Below are positions 15,714 through 25,206 of a DNA stretch of 58,211 nt, one piece after another. This DNA comes from Gemmatimonadales bacterium UBA7889 (GTDB lineage: Bacteria > Gemmatimonadota > Gemmatimonadetes > Longimicrobiales > Gaopeijiaceae). The stretch is taken from positions 1 to 58,211 of the forward strand of contig DLRL01000039.1 of NCBI GenBank assembly GCA_002501085.1. Direction: 5' to 3'. A program made the translations under genes and the position numbers. How positions within the stretch are numbered: the stretch's first letter is position 1; every line of letters starts with the position of its first letter. The notes beneath the pieces were generated by a model. That model was not told the origin of the DNA, did not search any database, and was given only the letters and a program-made list of their open reading frames with translations.

Positions 15714-16733
15714 TCATCGTCGGCTTGCTGGCCTCTCTCCGAGTGCTCGACGGATCACCTCATACTGTATTGAGACGATGTGACCAAGCGATTGAACCCA
15801 ATAGGCACCATTGTGGCCACCCGGCATCTGCATGAAATCGAAAGGGATATCATGCTCGAAAAGAACTTGAGCAAACTCCCTCGCTACGCTGATAAGATTG
15901 TCCTCAGTGCCTGAGTCCAGATAAATGTGAGGAAGTTCGTCCCGAGGAACATCTAGTATTAGTTCGAATGGATCATATGCGTCAGCACTTTCGGGGGTCA
16001 GAAATGCCTGACCTGTGGGAGAGCGTTCAGCTTGGCTACTGAATCCGTCGATGCCTATGCTCGGGTTTGGTCGCATCCGGCTAGCTTCCCGCCGAGCCCG
16101 ACTGGCTTCTCTTGCTGCTTGCTGCTCAGGTGTTAGTTGCTGGGTGGGCCTGCCAGCCCTCGATTGAATTTCACCTCTCATCCGCCGAGCAGCAGTCCGG
16201 GCGTAAGACAGAGCGCCGCTGGTGCTCCCGATCGAAACAAATTGGTCGGCATGGCGAAGTCCGAGCGTGAGCCCACCGTAACCGCCCATCGATAGTCCAT
16301 TTATCGCTCGGCCTTCGCGGCGAGCGATGGTCCTAAAGTTCGCATCTACATGGCCAATCACATCAACGATGATATGGTCTTCCCAGTTATTGCGTTGGCC
16401 CTCTCCATTTTCATCCCAGTTGACGTACCAAGAGTTACCAACATCCGGCATCACAATAATCAGATCATCAACGAGCCCCGCATAGAATGCTGCACCCATC
16501 CTACTCCAGGCTATGTAGTTGCTTGTCAGCCCATGAAGAAGGTAGAGGACCGGATAGCGCTCCCGTGAACTGTCATAGCTTGCGGGAAGTACGATATTGT
16601 ACTTCATCGTCCGTTCGACTGCCGGGCTATGGAACTCTATAGTTTGCACCTCTTCTTGGGCCCCAACACTTGTGGCCAGTACGAAGAGAAGTGTCGCTAG
16701 AATCGAAGAGCGCAGGATCACGGGATTAGGCAC
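15714..16733 (-). CDS. Secreted esterase of the FrmB/esterase D-like family
   Basis: This alpha/beta hydrolase of the putative esterase family (S-formylglutathione hydrolase, antigen 85-like) has a signal peptide (ILATLLFVLATSVGAQ). The pieces visible are YPVLYLLHGLTSN (oxyanion region), the nucleophile elbow GLSMGGYGG, DSGTEDNL with the likely catalytic Asp, and MPGGHNGAYW with the catalytic His. An insertion of about 45 residues rich in Arg, Gln and Ala (PTQQLTPEQQAAREASRARR) interrupts the cap. The start is GTG with AGGGGG just upstream. It follows the methyltransferase gene's direction, with 45 bases between them. Confidence 0.85.
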   Translation of the reverse strand: MPNPVILRSSILATLLFVLATSVGAQEEVQTIEFHSPAVERTMKYNIVLPASYDSSRERYPVLYLLHGLTSNYIAWSRMGAAFYAGLVDDLIIVMPDVGNSWYVNWDENGEGQRNNWEDHIIVDVIGHVDANFRTIARREGRAINGLSMGGYGGLTLGLRHADQFVSIGSTSGALSYARTAARRMRGEIQSRAGRPTQQLTPEQQAAREASRARREASRMRPNPSIGIDGFSSQAERSPTGQAFLTPESADAYDPFELILDVPRDELPHIYLDSGTEDNLISVAREFAQVLFEHDIPFDFMQMPGGHNGAYWVQSLGHIVSIQYEVIRRALGERPASRR

Positions 16734-16938
16734 AGTTCCCCCTTAATTACCAGACGGGCGTATAGCTTAATGGTGTCCAGGATGTACGCAGACCTCCCCA
16801 GGAGTCAACATAAAGTAGGATTTTCCAATGTTCTATCGTTACACCATGGGACTTGTGCAGACCACGTGCGTCAGAGTTATTGGTCGACCACTTTCCTTTG
16901 ATATTTTCTAAGCCCCTGACTTTTCCGAGGACTTGATC

Positions 16939-17361
16939 TTGAGCACACCGCACGAAAGCGCCCAATCATTGATGAGGTTGTATGACCTGCGCCGCGAAGA
17001 AAAAATGCGTGAGGCTAGAACCTGGGTTGTCCGTTCATTCCATCCGCAGTCTGTCGAAGATTTTCTGGCGACTATGAAAACTGAAGAGTCCACCTATGTA
17101 CGTATGGTCACGAGCTATTGGGATATGGCTGCCTCGTTTGTGGTCCATGGCGCGATTGATCCCGATATGTTCCGAGCGGTCAGTGGTGAAATGCTGGCTG
17201 TCTATTGCAAGGTAGAGCACATGATCGATGAACTCCGGGAAGTCCAAAACCCATTTCTGTACAGGCACATCGAGCAAGTCGTAGCCGATTGGCCTGGTGC
17301 GGATCAAATAATGGGTCGCTTCCGTGAGTACTTCAAAAGCCTAGCGGAGCAGGGGACATAG
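16939..17361 (+). CDS. Hypothetical helical protein
   Basis: This cytosolic protein of about 140 residues is predominantly helical (MSTPHESAQSLMRLYDLRRE... EYFKSLAEQGT), with no signal peptide or membrane segment. The TTG at 16939 has GAGG eight bases upstream; a TTG at 16933 would be too close to that site. Aromatic and charged residues recur along helices (YWDMAASFVVHG, MLAVYCKVEHMIDELR), resembling short DUF4760-like proteins, but I do not claim a family. It converges with the aminotransferase gene downstream. Confidence 0.6.
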   Translation: MSTPHESAQSLMRLYDLRREEKMREARTWVVRSFHPQSVEDFLATMKTEESTYVRMVTSYWDMAASFVVHGAIDPDMFRAVSGEMLAVYCKVEHMIDELREVQNPFLYRHIEQVVADWPGADQIMGRFREYFKSLAEQGT

Positions 17362-17405
17362 ATCGACTACGGATCGGATCTAAGGGAGCATCCCTCGCTC
17401 TGGGG

Positions 17406-18827
17406 TCAAGATTCGTCTTGGCGTTTCTTCAGGACGAATCCACTAAGGCGGTCCATAGCTGTTCCCAGATCATGCTTCGATACACATGGATAGACGAGTC
17501 TGAATAGACCTTTCTTAGAGTGTCCAAAACCTTCGCCGGGGGTGAGTAGAATGCCGGCACTACGATATAGATCAAGCCAGAGATCATGCTCAGCTGCTGC
17601 GGTATGTTCTACCAGGAGTTCAGAGAGATCTAGCCAGCTAAATAGGCTCCCTCGGGCTGGAACGTAGGGGATGCGCAGCTCTTTAAGGTGCCGGATGACG
17701 ACGGCGTAGGATTCTGTAAGCCGTTCACAGTTATTGTCTACGTAAGAACTCATGAAATCAGTGTCGCTCATTAGCAATTGAAGTACCCATTGCGTGTAGT
17801 TCGACACTGTATGCGAAAGGTTCACATTGCCGTACGCCCTGATGAACGCTTCGTTCTGTGAGTAGACGAGGCCTACACGGAGTCCCGAGATGCCAAGGTC
17901 CTTTGAGAAGGCATACCATAAGTGCAATAGGTCACTCTGCTTGGCTTGCATAATGTTAGCAAACGAGGAGAACACGATGTCTCCGGTATAGTCCTCGCGA
18001 ATGACTGAGTGCTTCGTATTGATGAGCGATAACCCATAGATCTCATTCACAACCAAGTGAATGCCGTGGTCTATACACCAGTTAGTACACTCGAGCAGCT
18101 GTTGATGAGAGTAGATTCCACCCGTCGGGTTATCCGGGTTCGTGAGGATTAGCATCCGGAAGCGTTTGCCCGTACGCTTGATCTCAGTTTGTGCACGCTC
18201 CAGATCAGCGATACTCAGCGAGGGACCGCCTTTGATCTCAGAAAGTTCATGATGGGTGATGAGGTCGTATCGCTCCATTCCAGACATATTACCAATGTCT
18301 TGCTTATAGACCGGATAACAGGGGGCTGGAATGACCGCTACGTCGCCTGAATCGGCTAAGATGAAGGATGTCATCTCTATAACACTGGTCGCTCCGGCAG
18401 AGACTCCGAGTTGATCAGGGTCGAGAGTACATGTTGTTAGGTGCTTTTCCAAAAAAGAAGCCGCGGCTGCTCTGAAGTCGGGTGCACCGAGCATTGATGT
18501 GTAGCCAGGGACCCAATCAGGAATCTGAGTTTCCGCAGTGAGTTTGCTTATTCGGTGGCGTAAGTCAGACCAGCTGAGCGTGTTCTCAGCGACATTTAAT
18601 GGGATGACACCTTGGGGGTTGTCCTGAGGATGATAGAGATTTCCGAGTGCCTCAGAGTGAGCATCATAATCAACTCGGAGTGGTGTACTAAATGCTAGTT
18701 CACCGCGATTGGAGAGCGAAGGTGTGCCTATGAACTCGCGTCCTCTGTTATCGTCTGGCCCACACAACAAGTCACGGTCGCTCTTGGCTGTTAACCCCCA
18801 AGAGGTACACTGAACTCGAAAGACCAA
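17406..18827 (-). CDS. PLP-dependent aminotransferase (class I/II, ACC synthase-like)
   Basis: This is a fold-type I PLP enzyme. The ring-stacking and binding segments GVSAGATSVIEM, the NPDNPTGG motif and the VNEIYGLS Asp/Tyr region are visible, as is the Schiff-base lysine in YAFSKDLGISGLRVG. The terminal RLVYPCVSKHDL gives the substrate-carboxylate arginine. The N-terminal IPLNVAENTLSW resembles plant-type 1-aminocyclopropane-1-carboxylate synthases and related bacterial aminotransferases. Length (473) is slightly long. The TTG start at 18827 overlaps the upstream gene by 37 bases; a TTG about 60 bases in would be a shorter alternative. No signal peptide is seen, so it is cytosolic. Confidence 0.85.
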   Translation of the reverse strand: MVFRVQCTSWGLTAKSDRDLLCGPDDNRGREFIGTPSLSNRGELAFSTPLRVDYDAHSEALGNLYHPQDNPQGVIPLNVAENTLSWSDLRHRISKLTAETQIPDWVPGYTSMLGAPDFRAAAASFLEKHLTTCTLDPDQLGVSAGATSVIEMTSFILADSGDVAVIPAPCYPVYKQDIGNMSGMERYDLITHHELSEIKGGPSLSIADLERAQTEIKRTGKRFRMLILTNPDNPTGGIYSHQQLLECTNWCIDHGIHLVVNEIYGLSLINTKHSVIREDYTGDIVFSSFANIMQAKQSDLLHLWYAFSKDLGISGLRVGLVYSQNEAFIRAYGNVNLSHTVSNYTQWVLQLLMSDTDFMSSYVDNNCERLTESYAVVIRHLKELRIPYVPARGSLFSWLDLSELLVEHTAAAEHDLWLDLYRSAGILLTPGEGFGHSKKGLFRLVYPCVSKHDLGTAMDRLSGFVLKKRQDES

Positions 18828-19495
18828 TCGAATCCTGGTGCTTCACTTGAACCAGCGCTGAGTCCCACCCAAGGATTCTGCAGTACCTTGATAACCAGAG
18901 GTACGATGGTGGCACCGAAGAGGCCGCCGAAGATGGTCCCACGTTTCTTGTCGCTTGCTAGCTGTTTCTCGTCGTAGTCGTCGATCGGATTTCTACAGAG
19001 CAGATCACCATGGATATTTTGGCACCCCTCGATCCTGCCTAGCCCGATTTTTGGTCCCAAGATGCGTCCCGCCACAGCGACGCCGATCCCACCCAGGACT
19101 GCTCCTCCGGCGTAGAGCAATAAATTTCCTCCTGAGGGACTATATTGCTCGACCAAGGCAATATTTGGATCGATGACAATCCGCTCGGTTGGAGCTGGAT
19201 CACAGACTGGACGTGCCCCAAACCCTCGACCCGTCGTGCAATTCTGAGGTCCTTTTCCGACTATCTCGAGTACGCCATCGACGTTGGACAGAACGCGTCC
19301 TTCAAAATTTTGCCGACCTCCGGGAAAGCTGACCCGTATACTATCGCCGGCCAAAAGCCGATCAGTCGTTTGTGCGAATGCGAATGTGCTAGGCAAGAGA
19401 AGGGGAGTTAGCAGAAATGCACAGACTGTGCTACCGAATATCTTCCTTGCCCGCATAGTACCAGAAGTGATTTGGTTCTTAAGCTCAATCTTCAT
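18791..19495 (-). CDS. Exported protein with C-terminal membrane segments, unknown
   Basis: The protein has a signal peptide (KIFGSTVCAFLLTPLLLPSTFAFAQ) and a beta-type domain with GDSIRVSFPGGRQNFEGRVL. Two glycine-rich hydrophobic segments follow (NLLLYAGGAVLGGIGVAVAG and GTIFGGLFGATIVPLVIKV). I recognise no family. Cysteines in QNCTTGRGFGARPVCDP may form a disulphide. Starts at 19546, 19495 or 19456 are all possible; none has a clear ribosome binding site. It shares a layout (signal, GDSIR/GEQIR strand, membrane segment) with the small lipoprotein at 31005-31487. Confidence 0.55.
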   Translation of the reverse strand: MKIELKNQITSGTMRARKIFGSTVCAFLLTPLLLPSTFAFAQTTDRLLAGDSIRVSFPGGRQNFEGRVLSNVDGVLEIVGKGPQNCTTGRGFGARPVCDPAPTERIVIDPNIALVEQYSPSGGNLLLYAGGAVLGGIGVAVAGRILGPKIGLGRIEGCQNIHGDLLCRNPIDDYDEKQLASDKKRGTIFGGLFGATIVPLVIKVLQNPWVGLSAGSSEAPGFDWSFEFSVPLGG

Positions 19496-19663
19496 GGCAA
19501 GAAAAATCTCTATCCTCGAGTATCGCAAACAAAACTCCTGATTCATATGAGGTCGTCCATGGTACCTCTAGAGCACCTGAATGTTACAACGTAAACATAA
19601 AAAACTATCCGCTTCTAAGGCAATTGAAATTATCAGAAAAAACTAGGTGTTTTGATACCGGTC

Positions 19664-22228
19664 TCAGTTGAGTTCACCCTGATTACCGTTTCCACTGCGA
19701 GAACTTCCACCGATCGGGTCACCGGCCGGCATCTGGAGTTGAGGTCCTGGAACCGTATTCTCGATGCGGGACTGCCAACGGCGGATATCAGCCGCGACAA
19801 GCTTTCGATGTGGACTCGGGGAACCCTCAGCTTCAATTCCTGATGCGAGTTGATCGAGACGATCTGAAAGTATCGCTCTTACTTCAGCGGGATTACCCGC
19901 CATGCTCGCCTGCTGCATCATTTGATCGACTACCGAGCGCTGCGCAGTGTGAAGCACTTGCTGACGATAGGTGCCCCCGGTTTCAGAAGCTCCCCAGGTG
20001 GCTTCGATAAGACCATCCGCCACTTCTTGGAGGTTTGGGTAGTCACCCATACTACCGAAAACCACAAGTCGGGCCATCCGATCTGGGTTGAGGATTTCTC
20101 CAACCGTGAACGTAGCCGCCGCTGATGCAACTGCTAAGGGATCAAAAATCTGCTGGGTGTAGCCTGGAAACTCCTCACCCTCGCTGTACCGATAGGCCGG
20201 AGGAGGGATCATTTGTACGAGGTCTGGGGAGAGTGCCAGAAAATCCACAGCCAGCGTAGACAAGACAGTTTCAAGGACATCACGCTGCTCCTCAGCCTCT
20301 ACGATTGTAAATGGAATTTGCCCATCTCCTTTCAATGCGTATCGGAAATCTGCTCCCCCAAGACTCTGGATAGCTGAGCGCAACTGGAATCGGTGATGCA
20401 TGTATAGAGGCAAGAGCACGAACTCTAGGGTCGACATTGGTTCACCGGTTCGGATCGCATCGATTCCGAAGCGTTCAAGGCCGATCTCGCGTATGCGTAT
20501 CTCGAGTTTTAGGTGGTCCACAAGGTTCGAGCCGTTATCCCACACACTGGCGTACTGATGACTAGCCCCGATGAAATTGTTGTTCGTATGACCCATATAG
20601 ATGAGGCCATCGACGACGCCTTGCTCTGCAATTCTTGCTAAGGCTTGAGTCTCATTGGTGCCGTTGGGGAATTCACGGTAAAGCCAATTAACTGAGAGTT
20701 TGTCGTACTCACCAATTCTCTGCACGTAGGCATTCGATAGGTCGATGTTCCCGTTTTCGTCGATTTGTACGAACGGTGCAGGATAATCCATAACGCTTTC
20801 CCGACCGTAAGAACTGGCCATGTAGTTATGTGGAAATCCAAGTGTGTGGCCAACCTCATGGGCCGAGAGCTGACGAACACGGGCCAGGGCCATTTCGACT
20901 GCTTCAGATCCTGGTGCTACTTGCGCTAAGTATTCAAAATCGGGGGCATCTGCGAACTCTCCAAAACTTCCATCTTCAGGTAAGGATATGCCTCCGGGGA
21001 AAGGTGGTACCATCCCTTGGCCATGAAGGTAGTCTTGACGAAGACGCAGGCTTCCGAGGTTTACTACACCTCGTACGATCTCACCCGTACGTGGATCAAT
21101 CACCGTATTGCCGTACGAGTATCCTCGTGTTCTCCGGTGGGTCCAGTGGATCAAGTTGTAGCGGATATCCTGAGGATCAACGTCATCAGGAAGCACTGTT
21201 ACGCGGAAGGCGTTGATGAAGCCAGCTTCCTCAAATGCATCATTCCACCAACTTGCTCCCTCGATCAAAGCAGAACGTACAGGCTCTGGCGTGCCAGGAT
21301 CGACATAGTAGATGATTGGCTCAATAGCTTCAGAGCGATCTGCCTCCGGATCAGCTTTCTGTAGCCGGTGTCTAGCAGCGAGGCGAACTCGGGTGTCCGC
21401 ATCGATAGGCGTTGCATAGTCGTAAACGGTAGGTCCGTTCACTCCTACCCGTGCATCTGCGATACGGGTGCTGTAACCATTGTCCGGGAGTTGGATGAAC
21501 GAATGGTGTTGACGCAGAGTGACTGCTCCACCCGTTGCTGCAACGCCATTCACGAGTTGCCCAGGATTACTGCTTGTGAAAGTCAAAATCGACTCGACTT
21601 CCGTGTTTTCAGGAAAGGAGCGGGTAGCAGGTAAATGGATAGCGCTTCGAGAGGCGTCGAGCGTGAAATCACCTTCTCCTCGAGCTGCAATCTGATCAAT
21701 CACACCGCGAGCATCACGCAGAAAGAATTGGGTTGCATCCACGAGTACACGCTCACCGGTTTCAGCCACTATCTCGAAACCCCAATGGACCGAAGGTGCG
21801 AATGCATCACGAACGGCTTGGGCTTCACTAGCGTTCTCGCTTTGCGCTATGAACCCGTAGTTTGGTTCCATAAGCAGGATACGAGGTCCAATTCGCTTGG
21901 CTGCGAGGACGTGAGTTCCCCGTAGTTGTCCTCGATCGATACCCACGGGGTTACTTCCTAGGCCAGAACCCATAGAGATCTGGTAGAGAAATTCCGTGTC
22001 GAGTTCAGAGATCTCCCAGAACAGTGATCCGTTCGCGTCATCCCAATACAGGTCAAAAAACCCCTCCATTTGAATCATCGCTTCAGTGTGTTGTTCAATA
22101 CTCGGTAGGGACGGTGCCTGTGATTCTGCCGGCGTGGCGAGTCCAAAGAGCGCGATGAAGGCTAGTGTCCCTAGAACGCTTAACTGGGTCAGCTTGGACA
22201 GTGAGTGAATGCGTAGTGAGATGGACAT
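19664..22228 (-). CDS. Zinc-dependent metalloprotease (DUF5117/DUF4953)
   Basis: This large exported protease has a signal peptide ending near residue 37. A DUF5118-like lead-in (IQMEGFFDLYWDDANGSLFW) is followed by a DUF5117 domain (about 100-290). The metzincin-type site HEVGHTLGFPH lies at about 457-467, with a downstream Met turn SVMDYPAP. GAG-rich bases lie 8 before the ATG. The family is widespread in Bacteroidota and Gemmatimonadota and is presumed to degrade extracellular proteins, but no substrate is known. The zinc ligands (three His) and catalytic Glu are intact. Confidence 0.9.
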   Translation of the reverse strand: MSISLRIHSLSKLTQLSVLGTLAFIALFGLATPAESQAPSLPSIEQHTEAMIQMEGFFDLYWDDANGSLFWEISELDTEFLYQISMGSGLGSNPVGIDRGQLRGTHVLAAKRIGPRILLMEPNYGFIAQSENASEAQAVRDAFAPSVHWGFEIVAETGERVLVDATQFFLRDARGVIDQIAARGEGDFTLDASRSAIHLPATRSFPENTEVESILTFTSSNPGQLVNGVAATGGAVTLRQHHSFIQLPDNGYSTRIADARVGVNGPTVYDYATPIDADTRVRLAARHRLQKADPEADRSEAIEPIIYYVDPGTPEPVRSALIEGASWWNDAFEEAGFINAFRVTVLPDDVDPQDIRYNLIHWTHRRTRGYSYGNTVIDPRTGEIVRGVVNLGSLRLRQDYLHGQGMVPPFPGGISLPEDGSFGEFADAPDFEYLAQVAPGSEAVEMALARVRQLSAHEVGHTLGFPHNYMASSYGRESVMDYPAPFVQIDENGNIDLSNAYVQRIGEYDKLSVNWLYREFPNGTNETQALARIAEQGVVDGLIYMGHTNNNFIGASHQYASVWDNGSNLVDHLKLEIRIREIGLERFGIDAIRTGEPMSTLEFVLLPLYMHHRFQLRSAIQSLGGADFRYALKGDGQIPFTIVEAEEQRDVLETVLSTLAVDFLALSPDLVQMIPPPAYRYSEGEEFPGYTQQIFDPLAVASAAATFTVGEILNPDRMARLVVFGSMGDYPNLQEVADGLIEATWGASETGGTYRQQVLHTAQRSVVDQMMQQASMAGNPAEVRAILSDRLDQLASGIEAEGSPSPHRKLVAADIRRWQSRIENTVPGPQLQMPAGDPIGGSSRSGNGNQGELN

Positions 22229-22301
22229 GGCGAGAGCCTCGTTTGGGTGTGCTCAACCTTGAGTAGAGCAGTGGTGCAGTTAGTTGGTTTTGGGTCTTCT
22301 G

Positions 22302-23768
22302 CTAATTCTTCCAGTCTGGACGGATGGGATCATCCGATGAAGGTTCACTGATCTCCGGAGCGTACACTTCTCGTAAACGCTTGTGATACTCTCCTAGCAG
22401 GGTTTGTAGCTCAGTGTGTTCCTCAGCGACCTTCTGCCTTAGTACAGGGTTCGTCAAATAGTCGTAAAGGATTGCGCTCATGATTTGCGCGTCTAGGCGG
22501 AATCCAGCGTGGCCGATGTCTCCCAGGCCATCCGCCTCCATCCCCTTAGTGTGATATGTATCGCGGGAGCTGAAAACGCCAACACCGATACCTGGGATAT
22601 CACGTGTTACCCAGCCTGTCTCCTCATATCCAGCCGGCCGCTGAGGAACTTCATTGATTCTGGAAGCACCAAACTTTCTAGCATAGGCAAAGTAAAGTTC
22701 TTCTAGAGATCCCAGAGCAATCCCATCCCGATACTCTCCATAACGGTCGATCTCGACTGCGGTTCCAGTCGCAAGTGCTGCTCCCCGTGCTGCATCATCA
22801 ATCATCCTAGTCATATGCTCGAGGTAAACCTCGTCCGGATATCTGATGTAGTAATCAACCACGGCCCGGGCGGGAACTACGTTTGGTGCTATCCCACCTT
22901 CCGGTATCACGCCTTGGATGGAAGCTTCCGGGCGAAGTGTTGATCGAAGACCGTTCACAGATGTGTAGAACCGAACCGCTGCTTCCAGGGCATTGCGACC
23001 ATTCCACGATGTTAATTGGTGCGCGGGTCGACCAGTAAATACATACTTCACCTCATTAATATTGAGGCAACATACGCCAAATCCAGCTCGTGCGTGGGAT
23101 GTCTCTGAAGCTGAGTGACTGCGCACTAGAATGTCCGTTCCATCGAATATTCCTGCTTCATACATGATGGTTTTAGCCGGCGGTCCAACTTCCTCAGCTG
23201 GGGTTCCGAAGATACGTATAGTCCCAGGGACTCGATCCGATTCCATATAAGCTTTGAGGCTGAGCGCAGCTGAAATAGCCACGGGGGTTTGAGCATTGTG
23301 CTGATCGCCGTGGAATGGTCCGTCTATGTCCCGGAGCGCGTCATATTCACCGATTAGCCCAAGCACCGCTCCATCGGATCCGGCCGGCGATACCCAGGTT
23401 GCGACAAACGCCGTCTCGAGGTCGGCGACTCCGGTTTCCACAACAAACCCTTTCGAAAGCAGCACCTTTACGAGCGTGTCCACGGCTTCGAATTCAGCCC
23501 ATCCCACCTCTGGATTGCGTCCAATATGATCAGAGAGGTCCTGCATTTCAGAGTCCCAGACCTGACCAGCGTGTTCCATGAGTCCAGAACGTTTCTGGTC
23601 GGTACGTTCCGTTATGTCTCTTGCAGTTTCTTCGGGAGCGATTCTTTGCTGCAGCGCTTCTATGCGGGTGAGAATGTCAGAGGCTGCTGCTATTTCAGTC
23701 GGTGTGGTTTGTGCTGATCCGATAGTTGGGATCAGAACGAGAGCAAGGATTAGATGATTAGTACGCAT
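22302..23768 (-). CDS. Secreted M20-family amidohydrolase/aminoacylase-like peptidase
   Basis: This is an M20 metallopeptidase with a signal peptide (HLILALVLIPTIGSAQ). Seen are GEYDALRDIDG, GTPAEEVGPPAKTIMYEAG (the general-base Glu pair) and ARAGFGVCCLNI, where the lid/dimerisation domain begins. Domain order is catalytic, lid, catalytic. The usual AbgB-type GHGCGHN motif reads HGDQHNAQ, so the Cys-Gly pair is replaced although a His-Asn remains. It resembles p-aminobenzoyl-glutamate hydrolase and N-acyl-amino acid amidohydrolase. It lies among peptidase genes (metalloprotease upstream in the operon-like run). Confidence 0.8.
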   Translation of the reverse strand: MRTNHLILALVLIPTIGSAQTTPTEIAAASDILTRIEALQQRIAPEETARDITERTDQKRSGLMEHAGQVWDSEMQDLSDHIGRNPEVGWAEFEAVDTLVKVLLSKGFVVETGVADLETAFVATWVSPAGSDGAVLGLIGEYDALRDIDGPFHGDQHNAQTPVAISAALSLKAYMESDRVPGTIRIFGTPAEEVGPPAKTIMYEAGIFDGTDILVRSHSASETSHARAGFGVCCLNINEVKYVFTGRPAHQLTSWNGRNALEAAVRFYTSVNGLRSTLRPEASIQGVIPEGGIAPNVVPARAVVDYYIRYPDEVYLEHMTRMIDDAARGAALATGTAVEIDRYGEYRDGIALGSLEELYFAYARKFGASRINEVPQRPAGYEETGWVTRDIPGIGVGVFSSRDTYHTKGMEADGLGDIGHAGFRLDAQIMSAILYDYLTNPVLRQKVAEEHTELQTLLGEYHKRLREVYAPEISEPSSDDPIRPDWKN

Positions 23769-23889
23769 TTGGGAGTCGCATTTCTCGTTATGGAGTATCT
23801 CTATGGATGATACCTGCCAATACTATTCTTGCGCTATGAGGTGCATAGTGCGCTATCAGTAACAGAGACAGGACGTCAGCCGTATCCGG

Positions 23890-25053
23890 CTAACGCTCCT
23901 CTAATGAAAGATTTACGAGCTGGCGAAACCGATCTAGCGATACTCGCCCACGAGGGGTTTGTGTGAAGACCAATCCGATAATCTCTCGTTCCGGATCGAG
24001 CCAAGCATTTGTTCCGTCTGAACCCCCATGGCCATAGGTACCATCTGTAATTGTCCATCCGTACCCGTAGCCTCCCCCTCCAGGCACCTCGATCTTGGGA
24101 GACGTCATGAGTTCCACAGTCTCGGGCTCAATGATTCTGACCCCGTCATAGATCCCCCCATTCAAGAACATCTGGCAGAAAACAGCATAATCCCATGCAG
24201 TTGAGATCATTCCTCCGGAACCTCTAGCGAACGGATAGGCCACGGGCCCCCCAGGAGTTCCGCCAGGTTCCCATTCTCCGTTACTTCCTCGTTCGTAGTA
24301 GACTGCACCCATGCGGTTGAGCTTGCCGTCGAGCTTGTGCCCCGCCTTATGGTTGTAGCTATCTGTCATCCCCAAAGGACGATAAACGATATCCTTCAGG
24401 TAGTCCTCAAGCAGTTGTCCTGACCCAATCTCTATTAGAGCTGCCAGCGTGTTATAGCCGGGATTGTTATAGCTATAGGTCTCACCTGGTGGCACTGCGG
24501 CGCCGACATTTCCAAAGCGTGCTGCTTCTCTTTGAAGCGTTGTATTTGCTGCTAAAGGTTGGAGGAAGAGGCTGGATATTCGCAGGCCACTTGAATGCGA
24601 CAAGAGCTGTCCGACCGTGATGAACCCTGCACGATAGTTGTCCCATTCCGGGATGTGCGTGCGGACCAGATCGGAATATTCGAGCCTGCTTTGTTCAATG
24701 AGCTTCGCAATTCCAGTGGCGACCAAAGGCTTGGTATTCGAAGCCATCCGGAATAAGGTGTTTCGTTCCATAGGAAGCCCCTGTTCCTTGTCTCTCCAAC
24801 CCAGGGCTTCATGAAGAACGATGCGTCCCCTTCGAGCTACCAGTACCACGGCTCCGACCAACTCACCGCGTTTGATAGCCTCTTCATAAACTCCCAGGGC
24901 TCCCGTGAGGACTGCCGCTGACATCCCCACATCTTCCGGAGCGCCATATGAAAGATTCTGAGCCTCCTGGCTCTGCAGGTCTGGTGCCAGCACCCCAATC
25001 GTGAATATCAGAGCTATCGCAGTTCGTCTCACAGCTCGCGAATAGGTACTCAT
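23890..25053 (-). CDS. Secreted serine hydrolase of the beta-lactamase/class C family
   Basis: The active-site triad of class C-like hydrolases is visible: SxxK as MASNTKP (Ser-Asn-Thr-Lys), the YxN motif in YSYNNPGYN and the HxG-type motif GHGGSDG near the C-terminus. Relatives include esterases (EstB), D-aminopeptidases and penicillin-binding proteins, so activity on beta-lactams is not implied. Signal peptide: RRTAIALIFTIGVLAPDLQSQ. I chose the ATG at 25053, which follows AGGAGG. Longer in-frame extensions to 25230 would overlap the divergent gene. Confidence 0.85.
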   Translation of the reverse strand: MSTYSRAVRRTAIALIFTIGVLAPDLQSQEAQNLSYGAPEDVGMSAAVLTGALGVYEEAIKRGELVGAVVLVARRGRIVLHEALGWRDKEQGLPMERNTLFRMASNTKPLVATGIAKLIEQSRLEYSDLVRTHIPEWDNYRAGFITVGQLLSHSSGLRISSLFLQPLAANTTLQREAARFGNVGAAVPPGETYSYNNPGYNTLAALIEIGSGQLLEDYLKDIVYRPLGMTDSYNHKAGHKLDGKLNRMGAVYYERGSNGEWEPGGTPGGPVAYPFARGSGGMISTAWDYAVFCQMFLNGGIYDGVRIIEPETVELMTSPKIEVPGGGGYGYGWTITDGTYGHGGSDGTNAWLDPEREIIGLVFTQTPRGRVSLDRFRQLVNLSLEER

Positions 25054-25206
25054 ACTCCTCCTCATTCTGTTCAACTGTCCCGACCCAACCGAAGAAGTGC
25101 GGGGGCATAGGCGGAACATAATTAGCTGTTCGTCAGTTGGCTCCCCTTGCTTGGCGCTTAGGGCGCCAGATACGATCCCCGAATATCTAAAAGCGAAAGA
25201 GAGGCC

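Noticed and set aside
16752..16775. GGGCGTATAGCTTAATGG resembles the 5' end of a tRNA
   Set aside because: No anticodon stem, T-loop (GGTTCGA) or acceptor complement follows in the next 80 bases, so no tRNA can form.
16747..16914. Open minus-strand frame ending ...HWKILLYVDSWGG...TPVW, aromatic-rich and protein-like
   Set aside because: It has no ribosome binding site I trust, it abuts the start of a plus-strand gene, and I recognise no family. It may be a gene remnant, but nothing in the sequence proves it.
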